Below, in pieces: positions 16,435 to 26,003 of a DNA stretch of 64,000 nt. The DNA comes from Wenzhouxiangella sp. XN24 (GTDB lineage Bacteria; Pseudomonadota; Gammaproteobacteria; Steroidobacterales; XN24): NCBI RefSeq assembly GCF_011064545.1, contig NZ_JAAMFG010000036.1, forward strand, positions 372,001 to 436,000. The letters run 5' to 3'. The translations under genes were made by a program, and so were the position numbers. Below the pieces are notes generated by a model. That model ran no database searches, was not told where the DNA came from, and saw nothing but the letters and a program-made list of their open reading frames with translations. The stretch's first letter is position 1; each line of letters opens with the position of its first letter.

Positions 16435-17144
16435 GCGTTTACCGCCTTTGCAATACTGGCCTGGATGGCTTGCGCGGCCGCCCTGGGATCCTGCGCATCC
16501 CGGATCGGCCGCCCCACTACGATGTAATCCGCGCCGAGACCGAAGGCCTGGTCCACGGTGACGACGCGCTTCTGGTCGTCCTCCGGACGGTTGTCCACGG
16601 GCCGGATGCCGGGCGTGACGACCAGCAGGCGCGCATCGAGATGCTCGCGCAGGCGCGCCGCCTCCAGCCCGGAGGAGATGACCCCGTCGCACCCGGCCTC
16701 GAGGGCGCGTCGCGCACGCGACAGCACCAGTTCCGGCACGTCGCAGGCGAAGCCCATGTCCTCGAGATCGCCGCGGTCCAGGCTGGTCAGCGCCGTGACG
16801 GCGAGCACCTTGACGTCGCCGCGCGCCGCGACGGCCGCTTCCATGATCCCCTGGTTGCCGTGCACCGTGCAGAAGGTCACGCCGCGACCGTCGAGCCGCG
16901 CCACCGCGCGCCCCACCGTGGCCGGCACGTCGAAAAACTTCAGGTCGACGAAGATCTTCTTGTCCCGCGCCGCCAGCCAGTCGAGCAACTCGAAATAGCC
17001 GCCGGCCATCAACAGCTCGAGGCCGAGCTTGTAAAACTGCACGGCGTCGCCGAGTTCCTCGACCAGCTCGCGCGCCTGCGCCGCGTCGGGCACATCGAGC
17101 GCGAAGATCAGGCGCTCGTCGGCAGGGATGTCTTTGGGTTTCAT
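16431..17144 (-). CDS. pyrF: Orotidine 5'-phosphate decarboxylase
   Basis: Final enzyme of UMP synthesis, 237 aa, a TIM barrel. The catalytic motif appears as [13 protein letters not shown], giving the Asp-Lys-Asp array. The residue between KF and D is Phe where most gammaproteobacterial enzymes have His. The phosphate-binding C-terminal motif is VTPGIRP and YIVVGRPI. It overlaps hemE by 4 nt and follows the dGTPase-like gene by 92 nt. A TAGAAT sequence on the minus strand at 17175-17180 could be a -10 element for a pyrF-hemE transcript, but its -35 is poor. Confidence 0.96.
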   Translation of the reverse strand: MKPKDIPADERLIFALDVPDAAQARELVEELGDAVQFYKLGLELLMAGGYFELLDWLAARDKKIFVDLKFFDVPATVGRAVARLDGRGVTFCTVHGNQGIMEAAVAARGDVKVLAVTALTSLDRGDLEDMGFACDVPELVLSRARRALEAGCDGVISSGLEAARLREHLDARLLVVTPGIRPVDNRPEDDQKRVVTVDQAFGLGADYIVVGRPIRDAQDPRAAAQAIQASIAKAVNA

Positions 17145-17236
17145 CAGTCGGTTCCGCGCTCGGATCAGCGCGCGATTCTAGCACCCGGAGGCGCCCCGGC
17201 ATCGTCGGGAATGCCCGCAATGCACGATCGGCGGGC

Positions 17237-18391
17237 TCAAACCAGGGCGCTGGGGTCGAACAGGCGGCTGTGCTCCAGGATTGCGAAACGGTCCGTCATC
17301 CCCGCGATGTAGTCCGCGACCGCCCGCGCGCGACCGCCCGGGCCCTGCAGCGCCTCCATGCGCGCGGCCTCGTGATCGTGGCCCTCGGGCATGAGGCGCG
17401 GCTCTTCCATGAACGCCCCGAACAGGTCGGCGACCGTCCGCTTGGCCTTGGTGGTCATGCGGATGACGCGATTGTGGCGATACAGGCGTTCGCGCAGGAA
17501 GCGCTTGAGCTCGAGGTGCGCGGCACCCACCTCCGGGCTGAAGCGCACGAGGCGCTCCCCGGCGTGGCGCGCGGCTTCCGCCGACTCCGGGCCGGCCGTC
17601 TCCAGGGCAACGCGCGAGGTGACGATGGCGTCCTCCACCACGCGGCCGATCATCCGCCGCACGATCTCGTGCACCAGGCGCCGTCCGGCAAGATCCGGCC
17701 AGCGATCCCGCACGATGTCGTACTGCTCCCGGAACAGGTGGGCCTCGGCCAGCTCCTCGACCGTGATCAGCCCGGAGCGCAAGCCGTCATCGACATCGTG
17801 GTTGTTGTAGGCGATCTCGTCCGCGACGTTGGCCAGCTGGGCCTCCAGGCACGGCTCGAAGCCCTCGAGGAAACGGCGCCCCAGCTCGCCCAGCGTCGCC
17901 GCGTTGCGCCGCGAACAGTGCTTCAGGATGCCCTCGCGCGTCTCGAACATGAGGTTCAGGCCGGGGAACTCGGCGTATTTCTCCTCCAGCTCGTCCACCA
18001 CGCGCAACGACTGCAGGTTGTGCTCGAAGCCGCCGTAGTCGGCCATGCAGCGATTCAGCGCTTCCTGGCCGGCATGGCCGAACGGCGTGTGGCCCAGGTC
18101 GTGGGCGAGGCAGATGGCCTCGGCCAGGTAGGAATTCAGCCCCAGTGCCCCCGCGATGGTGCGGGCGATCTGCGCGACCTCCAGCGAGTGCGTCAGGCGC
18201 GTCCGGTAGAGGTCGCCCTCGTGATTGACGAACACCTGGGTCTTGTAGACGAGCCGCCGGAAGGCCGTCGAGTGGATGATCCGGTCACGGTCACGCTGGT
18301 ATTCGCTGCGGTAGAGCGGCGGCGCCTCGGGACGGACGCGACCGCGGGAGGCCGCATCGTGACTGGCCCAGCAGGCCAGCGTCTCGCTCAC
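17237..18391 (-). CDS. dgt: Deoxyguanosinetriphosphate triphosphohydrolase-like protein
   Basis: HD-domain nucleotide hydrolase of 384 aa. The metal ligands are H68 in RLTHSLEVA and H97-D98 in [30 protein letters not shown] and the short length place it in the dGTPase-like (type 2) group. It probably hydrolyses dNTPs to nucleosides and triphosphate and helps balance dNTP pools. The start is GTG at 18391, overlapping the aroB stop codon in GTGA. The gene is therefore coupled to aroB. The substrate preference cannot be read from sequence. Confidence 0.92.
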   Translation of the reverse strand: MSETLACWASHDAASRGRVRPEAPPLYRSEYQRDRDRIIHSTAFRRLVYKTQVFVNHEGDLYRTRLTHSLEVAQIARTIAGALGLNSYLAEAICLAHDLGHTPFGHAGQEALNRCMADYGGFEHNLQSLRVVDELEEKYAEFPGLNLMFETREGILKHCSRRNAATLGELGRRFLEGFEPCLEAQLANVADEIAYNNHDVDDGLRSGLITVEELAEAHLFREQYDIVRDRWPDLAGRRLVHEIVRRMIGRVVEDAIVTSRVALETAGPESAEAARHAGERLVRFSPEVGAAHLELKRFLRERLYRHNRVIRMTTKAKRTVADLFGAFMEEPRLMPEGHDHEAARMEALQGPGGRARAVADYIAGMTDRFAILEHSRLFDPSALV

Positions 18392-19467
18392 CTGCCGTCT
18401 GCCATCGCCAGCACCGCGTCGAGATCGGCCTCCGGGACGTCGTCCCTGGCGACGCTCGAGCCGATTCCGGTCGGCAGGATGAAGCGCAATCGTCCGGCCG
18501 CGATCTTCTTGTCGATGGACATCAGCATCTTGAGACGCTCGGCCCCGACCGGCGGCGGACGGGTCGGCAAGCCGGCCGCCTCGAGCAGGGCCCGCACCCG
18601 CCGGACGCTGTCAGGATCCAGCATGTCGAGCCGTACGGCGAGTTCCGACGCCATCACGAGCCCGACCGCGACGGCCTCGCCGTGCAGCCAGGAACCGTAG
18701 GAAATCGAGGCCTCGATCGCGTGGGCGAAGGTGTGACCGAGATTCAGCAGGGCACGCTGTCCATGCTCACGCTCGTCCGCGGCGACCACCGAGGCCTTGA
18801 TCGCGCAACACCAGTACACCAGCCGTTCCAGCGCGGCAGGCTCCCGATCGAGCACGGCGGCGAGATTGTCCTCGAGCCAGTCGAACAGGCCGGCCTCGAG
18901 GCCGAGACCGTACTTCACGACCTCGCCGAGCCCGGCGCAGTATTCCTTCCGTCCCAGGGTCCCGAGCGTCGCCGTATCGGCGATGACCGCGCTGGGCTGG
19001 TGGAACGCGCCGACCAGGTTCTTCCCCGCCGGGATGTTCACCGCGGTCTTGCCGCCCACGGCCGCATCGACCTGGGCCAGCAGGGTGGTGGGGATCTGGA
19101 CGAAACTGATGCCCCGCTGCCAGCAGGCTGCAGCAAATCCGCCCAGGTCGCCGATCACGCCGCCGCCGAGGGTCACGATCGTCGCATCCCGGTTGAAGCG
19201 CTTTTCCGCCAGGACATCGAACAGCACCGCCAGGCTGTCGAGACTCTTCTGGTCTTCGCCGTCGGGCAGCACATGCACTGCGACCTCGTGTTCGGCAAGC
19301 ACGGCGCGCAGCGGCTTGAGCCAGAGCGGCGCGACGATCTCGTTGGTGACGATCATCACCTGCCGCCCCGCGAGGTAGGGCGCCAACACCTCGGCCCGGC
19401 CAAGCAGCTGCCGCCCGATCAGCACCGGGTAGGACCTCTGTCCCAGGGATACATTCAACGCGTGCAT
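18388..19467 (-). CDS. aroB: 3-dehydroquinate synthase
   Basis: Second enzyme of the shikimate pathway, 359 aa, converting DAHP to 3-dehydroquinate with NAD and a metal ion. The NAD-binding glycine loop is [15 protein letters not shown]. The metal ligands are the Glu in GEVVKYGL and the His in HTFAHAIE and HGEAVAVGL. The gene starts 8 nt after aroK and is in the usual aroK-aroB order. It overlaps dgt by 4 nt. Length and motifs are complete. Confidence 0.97.
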   Translation of the reverse strand: MHALNVSLGQRSYPVLIGRQLLGRAEVLAPYLAGRQVMIVTNEIVAPLWLKPLRAVLAEHEVAVHVLPDGEDQKSLDSLAVLFDVLAEKRFNRDATIVTLGGGVIGDLGGFAAACWQRGISFVQIPTTLLAQVDAAVGGKTAVNIPAGKNLVGAFHQPSAVIADTATLGTLGRKEYCAGLGEVVKYGLGLEAGLFDWLEDNLAAVLDREPAALERLVYWCCAIKASVVAADEREHGQRALLNLGHTFAHAIEASISYGSWLHGEAVAVGLVMASELAVRLDMLDPDSVRRVRALLEAAGLPTRPPPVGAERLKMLMSIDKKIAAGRLRFILPTGIGSSVARDDVPEADLDAVLAMADGR

Positions 19468-19475
19468 AGCTTGCC

Positions 19476-20003
19476 TCAGCCATCCTCGTTGGGTGCGGCC
19501 AGGCGGCGGCGGATTTCCTGCGCGACCTCCCGCACCATGCGACCGTCCGTGGCGACGACAAGCGTCGCCAGTTCCCGATAAAGCGGCGCTCTCTCCTGCA
19601 TCAACTCCGCCAGGCGACCGGCCGGATCAGGCGTCTCCAGCAGTGGACGATGGTTCGATAACCTCGTCCGCTCGAGTTGCTGCTCCACCGAGGCGTCAAG
19701 GTAGACGACCCGGCCGCGCGATGCCAGCACCGCGCGGTTGTCGGCGTCCAGCACCGCGCCTCCGCCGGTGGCCAGGACTATACCTTCGAGGGCCGTCAGT
19801 GCGTGAATGACTTCGCGCTCCCGGCGGCGGAAACCCGCCTCGCCTTCTTTCTCGAATATGAATGCGATATCGACGCCGGTACGCTGCTCGACAGCCGCGT
19901 CGCTGTCATGAAATTCCAGCTGCAACATCCGCGCGAGTTGCCGGCCTACCGCCGACTTGCCGGCGCCCATCGGCCCGACCAGGAAGATGTTGCTAAGCGC
20001 CAT
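19476..20003 (-). CDS. aroK: Shikimate kinase
   Basis: Phosphorylates shikimate with ATP in aromatic amino-acid synthesis; 175 aa. The Walker A loop is GPMGAGKSAVG (about 11-21). DSDAAVE carries the shikimate-binding Asp, and GGGAVL is the conserved substrate motif. It leads an aroK-aroB-dgt-pyrF-hemE run on the minus strand. In many gammaproteobacteria aroK directly follows pilQ. Here a large lipoprotein gene lies between them. Confidence 0.96.
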   Translation of the reverse strand: MALSNIFLVGPMGAGKSAVGRQLARMLQLEFHDSDAAVEQRTGVDIAFIFEKEGEAGFRRREREVIHALTALEGIVLATGGGAVLDADNRAVLASRGRVVYLDASVEQQLERTRLSNHRPLLETPDPAGRLAELMQERAPLYRELATLVVATDGRMVREVAQEIRRRLAAPNEDG

Positions 20004-20030
20004 GACCCGTCCGTCTGCCCCATAACACGA

Positions 20031-20048
20031 GGCCGGCTTACGCCGGCC
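20031..20048 (-). terminator. Short hairpin between the Ig-like lipoprotein gene and aroK
   Basis: A 7-bp perfect stem (20031-20037 with 20042-20048, TTAC loop) lies in the 73-nt gap. There is no T-run after it on the minus strand. It may weakly reduce read-through from the lipoprotein gene into aroK. It could also be chance in GC-rich DNA. Confidence 0.3.
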
Positions 20049-20076
20049 CCGTAATCATAACCGCAACCGGCCGATG

Positions 20077-22020
20077 CTAGTTCAGCGTGCGGCAACCGAG
20101 CGGGCGTCCACCGGGGAAGCCGAGCTCGATGAGGCGCTGCCCCCCCAGGGGATCGCCCAGGAGCGGATCCGTCGCATCCGGCGTGGCATCGAGATCGGAG
20201 CCGCCGAAACGGCTGATGATCCCGCCCGGCGGACTCTGGTTGACGTTCGCATCCGAGGCCAGGATTTCCAGCGCGTGGTCCGAGCTCTCCTCGAAGGCCG
20301 TGCCCTGCACGGCGGCGCGCGCATTGATGGTCACGGTCAGCCAGTTGCCGAATTCCTGCGCGTAGACGATGCGGAACAGGGCCGTGCCGCTGTCGTTCGT
20401 CACGACCTCCCCGGGCGACACGGACACCGCGTTGCCGGCCTCGAGCTGGCCGGAGTTGTTGAAATCCTCGTTGGCGTCGAGCTGCCCGTTGGCGTTGAAG
20501 TCCTCGTCCGGGCAGGTCAGGTTCGGCCCGACCACCCACTGGTCGTTGTCGCCCTCGACGTAGAAGCCCTTGCGATAGATCTTGGAGCGCGCCGAGAGCT
20601 GCACCTGCGCGTTGGGCACGCCGACGCCCTGGCTGTCCGTCACCTGCACGATGAACTCCCGCTCGTAGGTGGCGCTGTTCGGCTCGAACAACTCGTTGCC
20701 GGTACCGATGCTGATATCGACCTCGCGCCTCGCCACGGTCAGTCCAACCGTCTCGGTGAGCGTCGGGTCCTCCTGGACGATCGCGGTGATGATGACATCG
20801 CCGCTGCCGCTGATAGTCTCTCCGCCGGTGTAGATGGTCTGCGCCGTGCCGGCGCTGCCGGTCGTCGCCGTCCCCACGGACAGGCTGCCGCCGGTGACAT
20901 CCTCGATCTGGAACTGCACGACCTTGTTCTTCACCGGGTTGCCGGCCGCGTCGCGGACGGTGGCGACGATGGTGCTCTGCTCACCCGGGCCGACGGTGAA
21001 GCGGCTCGCCTGCACGACGATCGTCGCGGGGGTCGTCGCCACGAACTCGACGGCGCGCTGCGTCTCCGGGCCGGCGCTGCCGACGCGGGCCGTGAGCGTG
21101 GCCGGTCCGGCGGTCGCCGCGCTGATGTTAACGGTGGCGCTACCGTCGACCAGGGCCGCACTCAGGGCGGACAACTGGCCGCGCGTGGTGCTGAAGTTGA
21201 CGGTGCCCGACTGGGCAACTCCTCCGACGCGCCACTCGACGGTGACGGGCTGGCTGGTGCCCAGCGGGATCTCCGCCCCGCCGACCGGCTCGATGAACAC
21301 CAGGCTGTCCTCGGCGCTGACCGACAAGGGCGCCTGGGCCGTGAGCCCGAGCGCGGTCGCGGCGATCGTGTCGTCCCCGCCCTCGGTCCCGGTGACTTCG
21401 AAACTGACATCGCCCTGGGTGTTGGTGACCAGCGAGGTCGCGGACAGCACATTGCCCGCCTCCGAACTGATCTCGACGCTGCGCCCGCCAAGCCCTGCGC
21501 CGGCCGAGTTTCTCAACCGGGCGGTGAACGGCACCACGTCGCCGAGGATCACGTTGTCCGGCCCCTCGAGCGTCAGGGTCGTGCCCGACACCGTGACCGT
21601 CACGGCATCCGCAAGAGTCCCGGTGGAGGCCTGGACGACGATCGGACGATTGGTCGGGTCGCCGCCCGTGCCGAGCTCCGCGCTCGCGCTGCCGGTGGCG
21701 TCGGTGAGCGAATCGATGACCTGGAGCAGCCCCGAGTCGGCGCTGAAGGTCACGGGTACCCCTTCCACGACGTTATTGTTCGCATCGCGGACGAAGGCGG
21801 TCAGCGTCACGGGATTGCTGCCCGCGGAAGGCAGCAGGTTGCTGCTGGCCACGAGCGTGATCGACGACACGGGAGATGTTCCACCGCCCCCCTCCGGGGG
21901 TTCCGGCTGGACGATCGTGGAATCGCTGCCGCACCCGACGAGGAACATGGCGGCCAGGAATGCGGGCAACCCGATGACCCGGCGTGTGAATCTGTTACTC
22001 ATAATGGGGCTCACTCGCAT
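20077..22020 (-). CDS. Lipoprotein with tandem bacterial Ig-like domains
   Basis: About 647 aa. The N-terminus has arginines, a hydrophobic stretch and a lipobox (FLVGCG), so the protein should be a lipoprotein. A Pro/Gly-rich spacer follows. The rest is a series of roughly 90-110-residue beta-sandwich repeats of the Big_1 (invasin/intimin-like) type, recognised by phrases such as VTLTAFVRDANNNVVEGVPVTF and IVATVRDAAGNPVKNKVVQF. The C-terminal unit has acidic FNANGQLDANEDFN, which looks calcium-binding. Start choice: ATG at 22020 has AGGAG just upstream; TTG at 22038 and ATG at 22002 are alternatives. It begins 15 nt after pilQ, so it is probably co-transcribed with the pilus operon. Function unknown; adhesion or pilus stabilisation is inference. 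Confidence 0.85.
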   Translation of the reverse strand: MRVSPIMSNRFTRRVIGLPAFLAAMFLVGCGSDSTIVQPEPPEGGGGTSPVSSITLVASSNLLPSAGSNPVTLTAFVRDANNNVVEGVPVTFSADSGLLQVIDSLTDATGSASAELGTGGDPTNRPIVVQASTGTLADAVTVTVSGTTLTLEGPDNVILGDVVPFTARLRNSAGAGLGGRSVEISSEAGNVLSATSLVTNTQGDVSFEVTGTEGGDDTIAATALGLTAQAPLSVSAEDSLVFIEPVGGAEIPLGTSQPVTVEWRVGGVAQSGTVNFSTTRGQLSALSAALVDGSATVNISAATAGPATLTARVGSAGPETQRAVEFVATTPATIVVQASRFTVGPGEQSTIVATVRDAAGNPVKNKVVQFQIEDVTGGSLSVGTATTGSAGTAQTIYTGGETISGSGDVIITAIVQEDPTLTETVGLTVARREVDISIGTGNELFEPNSATYEREFIVQVTDSQGVGVPNAQVQLSARSKIYRKGFYVEGDNDQWVVGPNLTCPDEDFNANGQLDANEDFNNSGQLEAGNAVSVSPGEVVTNDSGTALFRIVYAQEFGNWLTVTINARAAVQGTAFEESSDHALEILASDANVNQSPPGGIISRFGGSDLDATPDATDPLLGDPLGGQRLIELGFPGGRPLGCRTLN

Positions 22021-22034
22021 CAGCTCCTGGGCGA

Positions 22035-24275
22035 TCAATAGATGTTGCTGCCTTCACGGAGGATCTTCGGCGTGACGAAAATCAGCAGCTCGCGCTTGCT
22101 CGAGACCGAGCTGTCCCGCTTGAACAGGCGACCGACGCCCGGGATGTCGCCAAGGAAGGGCACCTTGTCCTCGGTATCGCGCCGCTCGGTTTCGTAAATG
22201 CCCCCCAGCACGACGGTCTCGCCGTCGTTGACCAGCACCTGGGTGATGATCCGGCGGGTGTCGATGCTGGGCACGTTGCCGCCGGTCGCGCTCGGCACGA
22301 TCTGGCCGACGGTGTCCTGGGTGACGGCCAGGTCCATGATGATCCGGTCGTCGGGCGTGATCTGCGGCGTGACCGTGAGGCTCAGCACCGCCTTCTTGAA
22401 CTGCGTGGCCGTCGCGCCGCTGGCGGAGGCTTCCTGGAAGGGGATCTCCACGCCCTGCTCGATCAGCGCTTCTTTCTGGTTGGCGGTGATGACGCGCGGA
22501 CTGGAGACGATCTCGCCCCGGCCCTCGGCCTGCGCCGCGGACAGTTCGAGATCCACGAGGTAATCGGAGCCGAGAATCGCCAGCCCGATCCGCCCCGCGG
22601 CATCGCTGATCGGCAGGTTCACGTTGTAGCGCTCATCGATTCCCGGAAGACTCACGGGGAAGGCCGTACCCGTGTTGTTCAGGTTGTCCAGTCCTGAGCC
22701 GACGATCGTGTTGGATCCCTGGCCGCTGCCGGTGATGGAGATCAGGCCGTCGGAGCCGTTCTCGCGGACATAGGTCGCGCCCATGCGCACGCCCAGCTCA
22801 CGGCTGAAGTCGTCGTTGGCGACCACGATGCGCGATTCGATCAACACCTGGCGCACCGGGATATCGAGCGCCGCCACGAGCCGGCGCACATCGGCGATGC
22901 GGTCGGCCGTGTCGTTGATCAAGAGCGTGTTGGTGCGCTCGTCGATGCTCACGTTGCCGCGCTCGGACAACATCGTGCGCGAGCCGGCGCTGCCGCCGCC
23001 CTGGCCGGAGGTCTCCGTCAGCAGCGCGGCGAGGTCGGAGGCCTTCGCGTAGTTGACCTGCAGGAACTCGAGACGCAGCGGCGCCAGCTCCTGGATGTCC
23101 TGCTTCGCCTCGAGCTCCTGCTTCTCGCGCGCCGCGATCTCGGCCGCGGGCGCCACCAGCACGACACTGCCCACCTGGCGCATGTCGAGGCCCTTGGTCG
23201 TCAGGATGATGTCGAGAGCCTGGTCCCAGGGCACGCTGTCGAGACGCAGCGTGACATTGCCGCTGACCGTGTCGCTGACGACCACGTTGAGGCCGCTGAT
23301 CTCCGCGAGGAGCTGCAGCACGGCGCGCACCTCGATGTCCTGGAAATTGAGGGTGAGGGCTTCGCCGGTGTATTCCTTGCGCTCGTCGAATACGCCGAGG
23401 TCCTGCATATCCTCCGCTGCGACGGGCCGGAACTCGATGCTGAACTGGTTGTCGGCCTGGTAGGCGAGCTGCTCGTAGTCTCCGCCTGCCTCGATGACCA
23501 GTCGCGCGCCGCCGGGGAAGCGCACGCTGTCGATGAACTCCACCGGGGTCGCGAAATCGAGCACGTCGAGACGGCGTAGCATCTCATCGGGCAGCGTCGC
23601 GCCGCGGAACTCGACCACCGTTCGATTGGCTTCCTCGCGAATATCGATCGGCACGGAAGGATCACTCAGGTCGACGATCACCCGGCCCGCGCCGTCGGCG
23701 GAGCGACGGAAATCGATGCTGCTGATTTCCACGCCGCCGCGCGCCACCGGGGTCGGATCGGGGGTGCCGGAAGGCTGGCCGAATACGGTGGGGCGCGTGG
23801 TGGCGACGGCGGCTGCCGGCGCGCCGAGCGTCAGGGTGATCCGGTCACCTGCCACCGCAGTCTCATAGGGCACCATCGAATCGAGATTCAGCACGATGCG
23901 CGTGCGGCCCTGGGCCTCCGCCATCATGATCGTGTCCAGCGCGCCGCGCTTGATGTCGCGGCGCCGCTCGCCGAGCCCGAGGCTGGTGCCGGGAAGATCG
24001 AGCGAAATCCGCGCGGGATCCTCGATCGTGAAAGCCAGCGGCTCCGGGGCAGGGCCGCTCGTGGTCAGGACCAGCACGACCCGCTCGCCGGGCAACGTGC
24101 TGACGTCGAGATCCGTCAGCTGCAGGCCTTGTTGCGCCGAGGCCGCGCCGGACCACCACAGCAGGGGCAGTGCGGCGAGGGTCCACCAGCCCAGTCGCGA
24201 CCTCGTGCCGGTCCCGCCTGTCCTGTTGCTCCGCCATTGATCGCGCATCATGAGTGCTTTCTCCCCGAGCTTCAT
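22035..24275 (-). CDS. pilQ: PilQ, type IV pilus secretin
   Basis: Outer-membrane secretin, 746 aa, the channel through which the pilus fibre passes. A signal peptide ends near GAASA (about 47). Two AMIN peptidoglycan-binding domains follow, then an STN/N0 domain (NVVVSDTVSGNVTLRL), an N1 domain and the secretin core. The C-terminal VPFLGDIPGVGRLFKR is the secretin signature. The ATG at 24275 overlaps the pilP stop. It is the last structural gene of pilMNOPQ. Two further in-frame ATGs (codons 9 and 10) are less likely starts because the first is coupled to pilP. Confidence 0.96.
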   Translation of the reverse strand: MKLGEKALMMRDQWRSNRTGGTGTRSRLGWWTLAALPLLWWSGAASAQQGLQLTDLDVSTLPGERVVLVLTTSGPAPEPLAFTIEDPARISLDLPGTSLGLGERRRDIKRGALDTIMMAEAQGRTRIVLNLDSMVPYETAVAGDRITLTLGAPAAAVATTRPTVFGQPSGTPDPTPVARGGVEISSIDFRRSADGAGRVIVDLSDPSVPIDIREEANRTVVEFRGATLPDEMLRRLDVLDFATPVEFIDSVRFPGGARLVIEAGGDYEQLAYQADNQFSIEFRPVAAEDMQDLGVFDERKEYTGEALTLNFQDIEVRAVLQLLAEISGLNVVVSDTVSGNVTLRLDSVPWDQALDIILTTKGLDMRQVGSVVLVAPAAEIAAREKQELEAKQDIQELAPLRLEFLQVNYAKASDLAALLTETSGQGGGSAGSRTMLSERGNVSIDERTNTLLINDTADRIADVRRLVAALDIPVRQVLIESRIVVANDDFSRELGVRMGATYVRENGSDGLISITGSGQGSNTIVGSGLDNLNNTGTAFPVSLPGIDERYNVNLPISDAAGRIGLAILGSDYLVDLELSAAQAEGRGEIVSSPRVITANQKEALIEQGVEIPFQEASASGATATQFKKAVLSLTVTPQITPDDRIIMDLAVTQDTVGQIVPSATGGNVPSIDTRRIITQVLVNDGETVVLGGIYETERRDTEDKVPFLGDIPGVGRLFKRDSSVSSKRELLIFVTPKILREGSNIY

Positions 24276-24790
24276 GTATCACCCAGGCTGATGGAGGCCG
24301 CCCGCTCGGTATAACCCCCGAGGCCATCCGGGACGATCTCCAGCACCTGGATCTCGGAACTGGTGATGGAAACGATACGGCCATCGTTCTGGCCGACGTA
24401 ATTACCGACGAGGACCCGGTGAACCAGGTTGTCAGACGTCTGGACGAGGCCATAGCGCTGGCCGCCCATGTTGAGCGTGCCGACCATGCTCAACGTGTCG
24501 AGGGGGAATCCTTCCAGGTACTCCCGCCGACGGTCCACGTCCGGCCTGACGCCGCCCGGGGTGCCGGCCGTCGGAAGGTCGGGCACGAACGGCGAGCGGG
24601 CGTCGCCCGGATCGTAGCGGAAACTCTCGTAGGTCTTGATCTCGGGCAGGGGATCGATACGCCCGCCGGGACGGGCCTTGACCTCGGCGATATAAGCATC
24701 GAGGTCGGCCATGCCGCCCGAGCAGCCGGTGACCAGCAGGACGACGGCCAGGAGCGCAGCGGCGACGACGGTGCGAATGGATGCGCTCAT
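24272..24790 (-). CDS. pilP: PilP, type IV pilus inner-membrane lipoprotein
   Basis: Lipoprotein of 172 aa that links the PilN-PilO complex to the PilQ secretin. The lipobox is LVTGC. The C-terminal beta domain includes GQRYGLVQTSDNLVHRVLVGNYVGQNDGRI, the conserved PilP HR-domain region, which binds PilQ. It overlaps pilO and pilQ by 4 nt on each side. The length is normal. Confidence 0.95.
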   Translation of the reverse strand: MSASIRTVVAAALLAVVLLVTGCSGGMADLDAYIAEVKARPGGRIDPLPEIKTYESFRYDPGDARSPFVPDLPTAGTPGGVRPDVDRRREYLEGFPLDTLSMVGTLNMGGQRYGLVQTSDNLVHRVLVGNYVGQNDGRIVSITSSEIQVLEIVPDGLGGYTERAASISLGDT

Positions 24791-25407
24791 TGCCCTGGAT
24801 CCTCGTCCTCGAGGTAACGATAGGTTTTCGCCGTCACGTCCATCACGAGGCGCTGGCTCGGCGCCGCATTACGGTCGCCGGTCTGTTCCGGCTTGAGCAC
24901 GACATCGTGCAGCGTGACGATGCGCGGCAGCGCCACGACGCCGCTGACGAAATTCCCCAGTTCGTGATAGGTGCCGACGAGCTGCATCTTGATCGGCAGC
25001 TCGCTGTACGCCTCGCGCGTCACTTCACTCATCGGCTGGAAGAGCCGTTCCTCGAGGCCTGCGGCGAGGCCGGTCTGCGATATGTCGATCAGCAGGCTCG
25101 GGACCTCGGTCTCACCGGGCAACTGGCGAAGCATCGCGCCGAAGGTCCGCTCGACTTCCTCGAGCTGGTCCTTGTAGGCGTCCAGGTTGGCGGCCAGCCG
25201 TTGCCGGCTTTCGAAGGTGGCCCGCAGGTCGAGTTCCTGGCGCTGCACCTGCTCGAGCTGCGGAATCTTGTTGCGCCAGACGAAATAGTAGGTGCCGCCG
25301 ACGGCGACCAGGACGAAAATGATGCCGATCGCGATGCCGCGAAACAGCGGCGGCCAGCGGCCGATGTCCTGGGTGTCGAGACCGCGGAGCTGGTCGATGA
25401 AGTTCAT
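24787..25407 (-). CDS. pilO: PilO, type IV pilus alignment protein
   Basis: 206 aa. A short cytoplasmic stretch is followed by one transmembrane helix (about 24-43), a coiled coil and a ferredoxin-like periplasmic domain. QLVGTYHELGNFVSGVVALPRIVTLHDV is the PilO core. It forms a heterodimer with PilN in the inner membrane. It overlaps pilN and pilP by 4 nt on each side. Confidence 0.95.
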   Translation of the reverse strand: MNFIDQLRGLDTQDIGRWPPLFRGIAIGIIFVLVAVGGTYYFVWRNKIPQLEQVQRQELDLRATFESRQRLAANLDAYKDQLEEVERTFGAMLRQLPGETEVPSLLIDISQTGLAAGLEERLFQPMSEVTREAYSELPIKMQLVGTYHELGNFVSGVVALPRIVTLHDVVLKPEQTGDRNAAPSQRLVMDVTAKTYRYLEDEDPGQ

Positions 25408-26003
25408 GGCTCCAGCACCTCCTCTTCTTCATCGCCGCCACCGGTCTGCCGCGCGGCGAGCGCAAACTCGGCCTGGCGCCCGGGGCCGCGGGGCGCCGCC
25501 GCGGCACCGCGTTGCGGCTGGCCCGACTGGACCACCTGCAGCCGCGGATCGGTCATGGTCTCGGAGCCCGCGATGTTGCGCATCAGCGCCGAGACTCGCG
25601 TGCTCGATTCGGCCACGCCCTTGAACAGGAGGCTGCGGTTGTCCTGGGTGAACTCGGTGAGATACACGCCGTCCGGCATGACCTCCACGACCTCGTCGAA
25701 CAGGCGGGCGACCTCCGGGCGGGCGCGCTGCAGTTCGTCGATGGCCGCCATGCGAAGCAGGAGCCGCTCCTTGCGCAGCCGCAGGTTGCGGATCTCCTTG
25801 ATCTGGTCGTCCAGCGTGGCGATTTCCTGCGTCAGGCGCTGGTTGCGTGCGTTCTGGTGGTCGATGCGCGACTGCAGGAAGGTGTTCACCGACCACATGA
25901 TCAGCACACCGACCAGGATCGAGGCCACGGCCGCGATGACGAAGTTCTTCTGGCGTTCCTTGCGCTGTTCCTCGCGCCAGGGAAGCAGGTTTATGCGATG
26001 CAT
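25404..26003 (-). CDS. pilN: PilN, type IV pilus assembly protein
   Basis: 199 aa. The N-terminus INLLPWREE is the conserved motif that docks into PilM. A transmembrane helix (about 22-43) and a coiled coil follow, then a periplasmic domain. The last 35 residues are Ala/Gly/Glu-rich and likely disordered. The ATG overlaps the pilM stop by one base (TGATG). Its partner is PilO, encoded next. Confidence 0.95.
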   Translation of the reverse strand: MHRINLLPWREEQRKERQKNFVIAAVASILVGVLIMWSVNTFLQSRIDHQNARNQRLTQEIATLDDQIKEIRNLRLRKERLLLRMAAIDELQRARPEVARLFDEVVEVMPDGVYLTEFTQDNRSLLFKGVAESSTRVSALMRNIAGSETMTDPRLQVVQSGQPQRGAAAAPRGPGRQAEFALAARQTGGGDEEEEVLEP

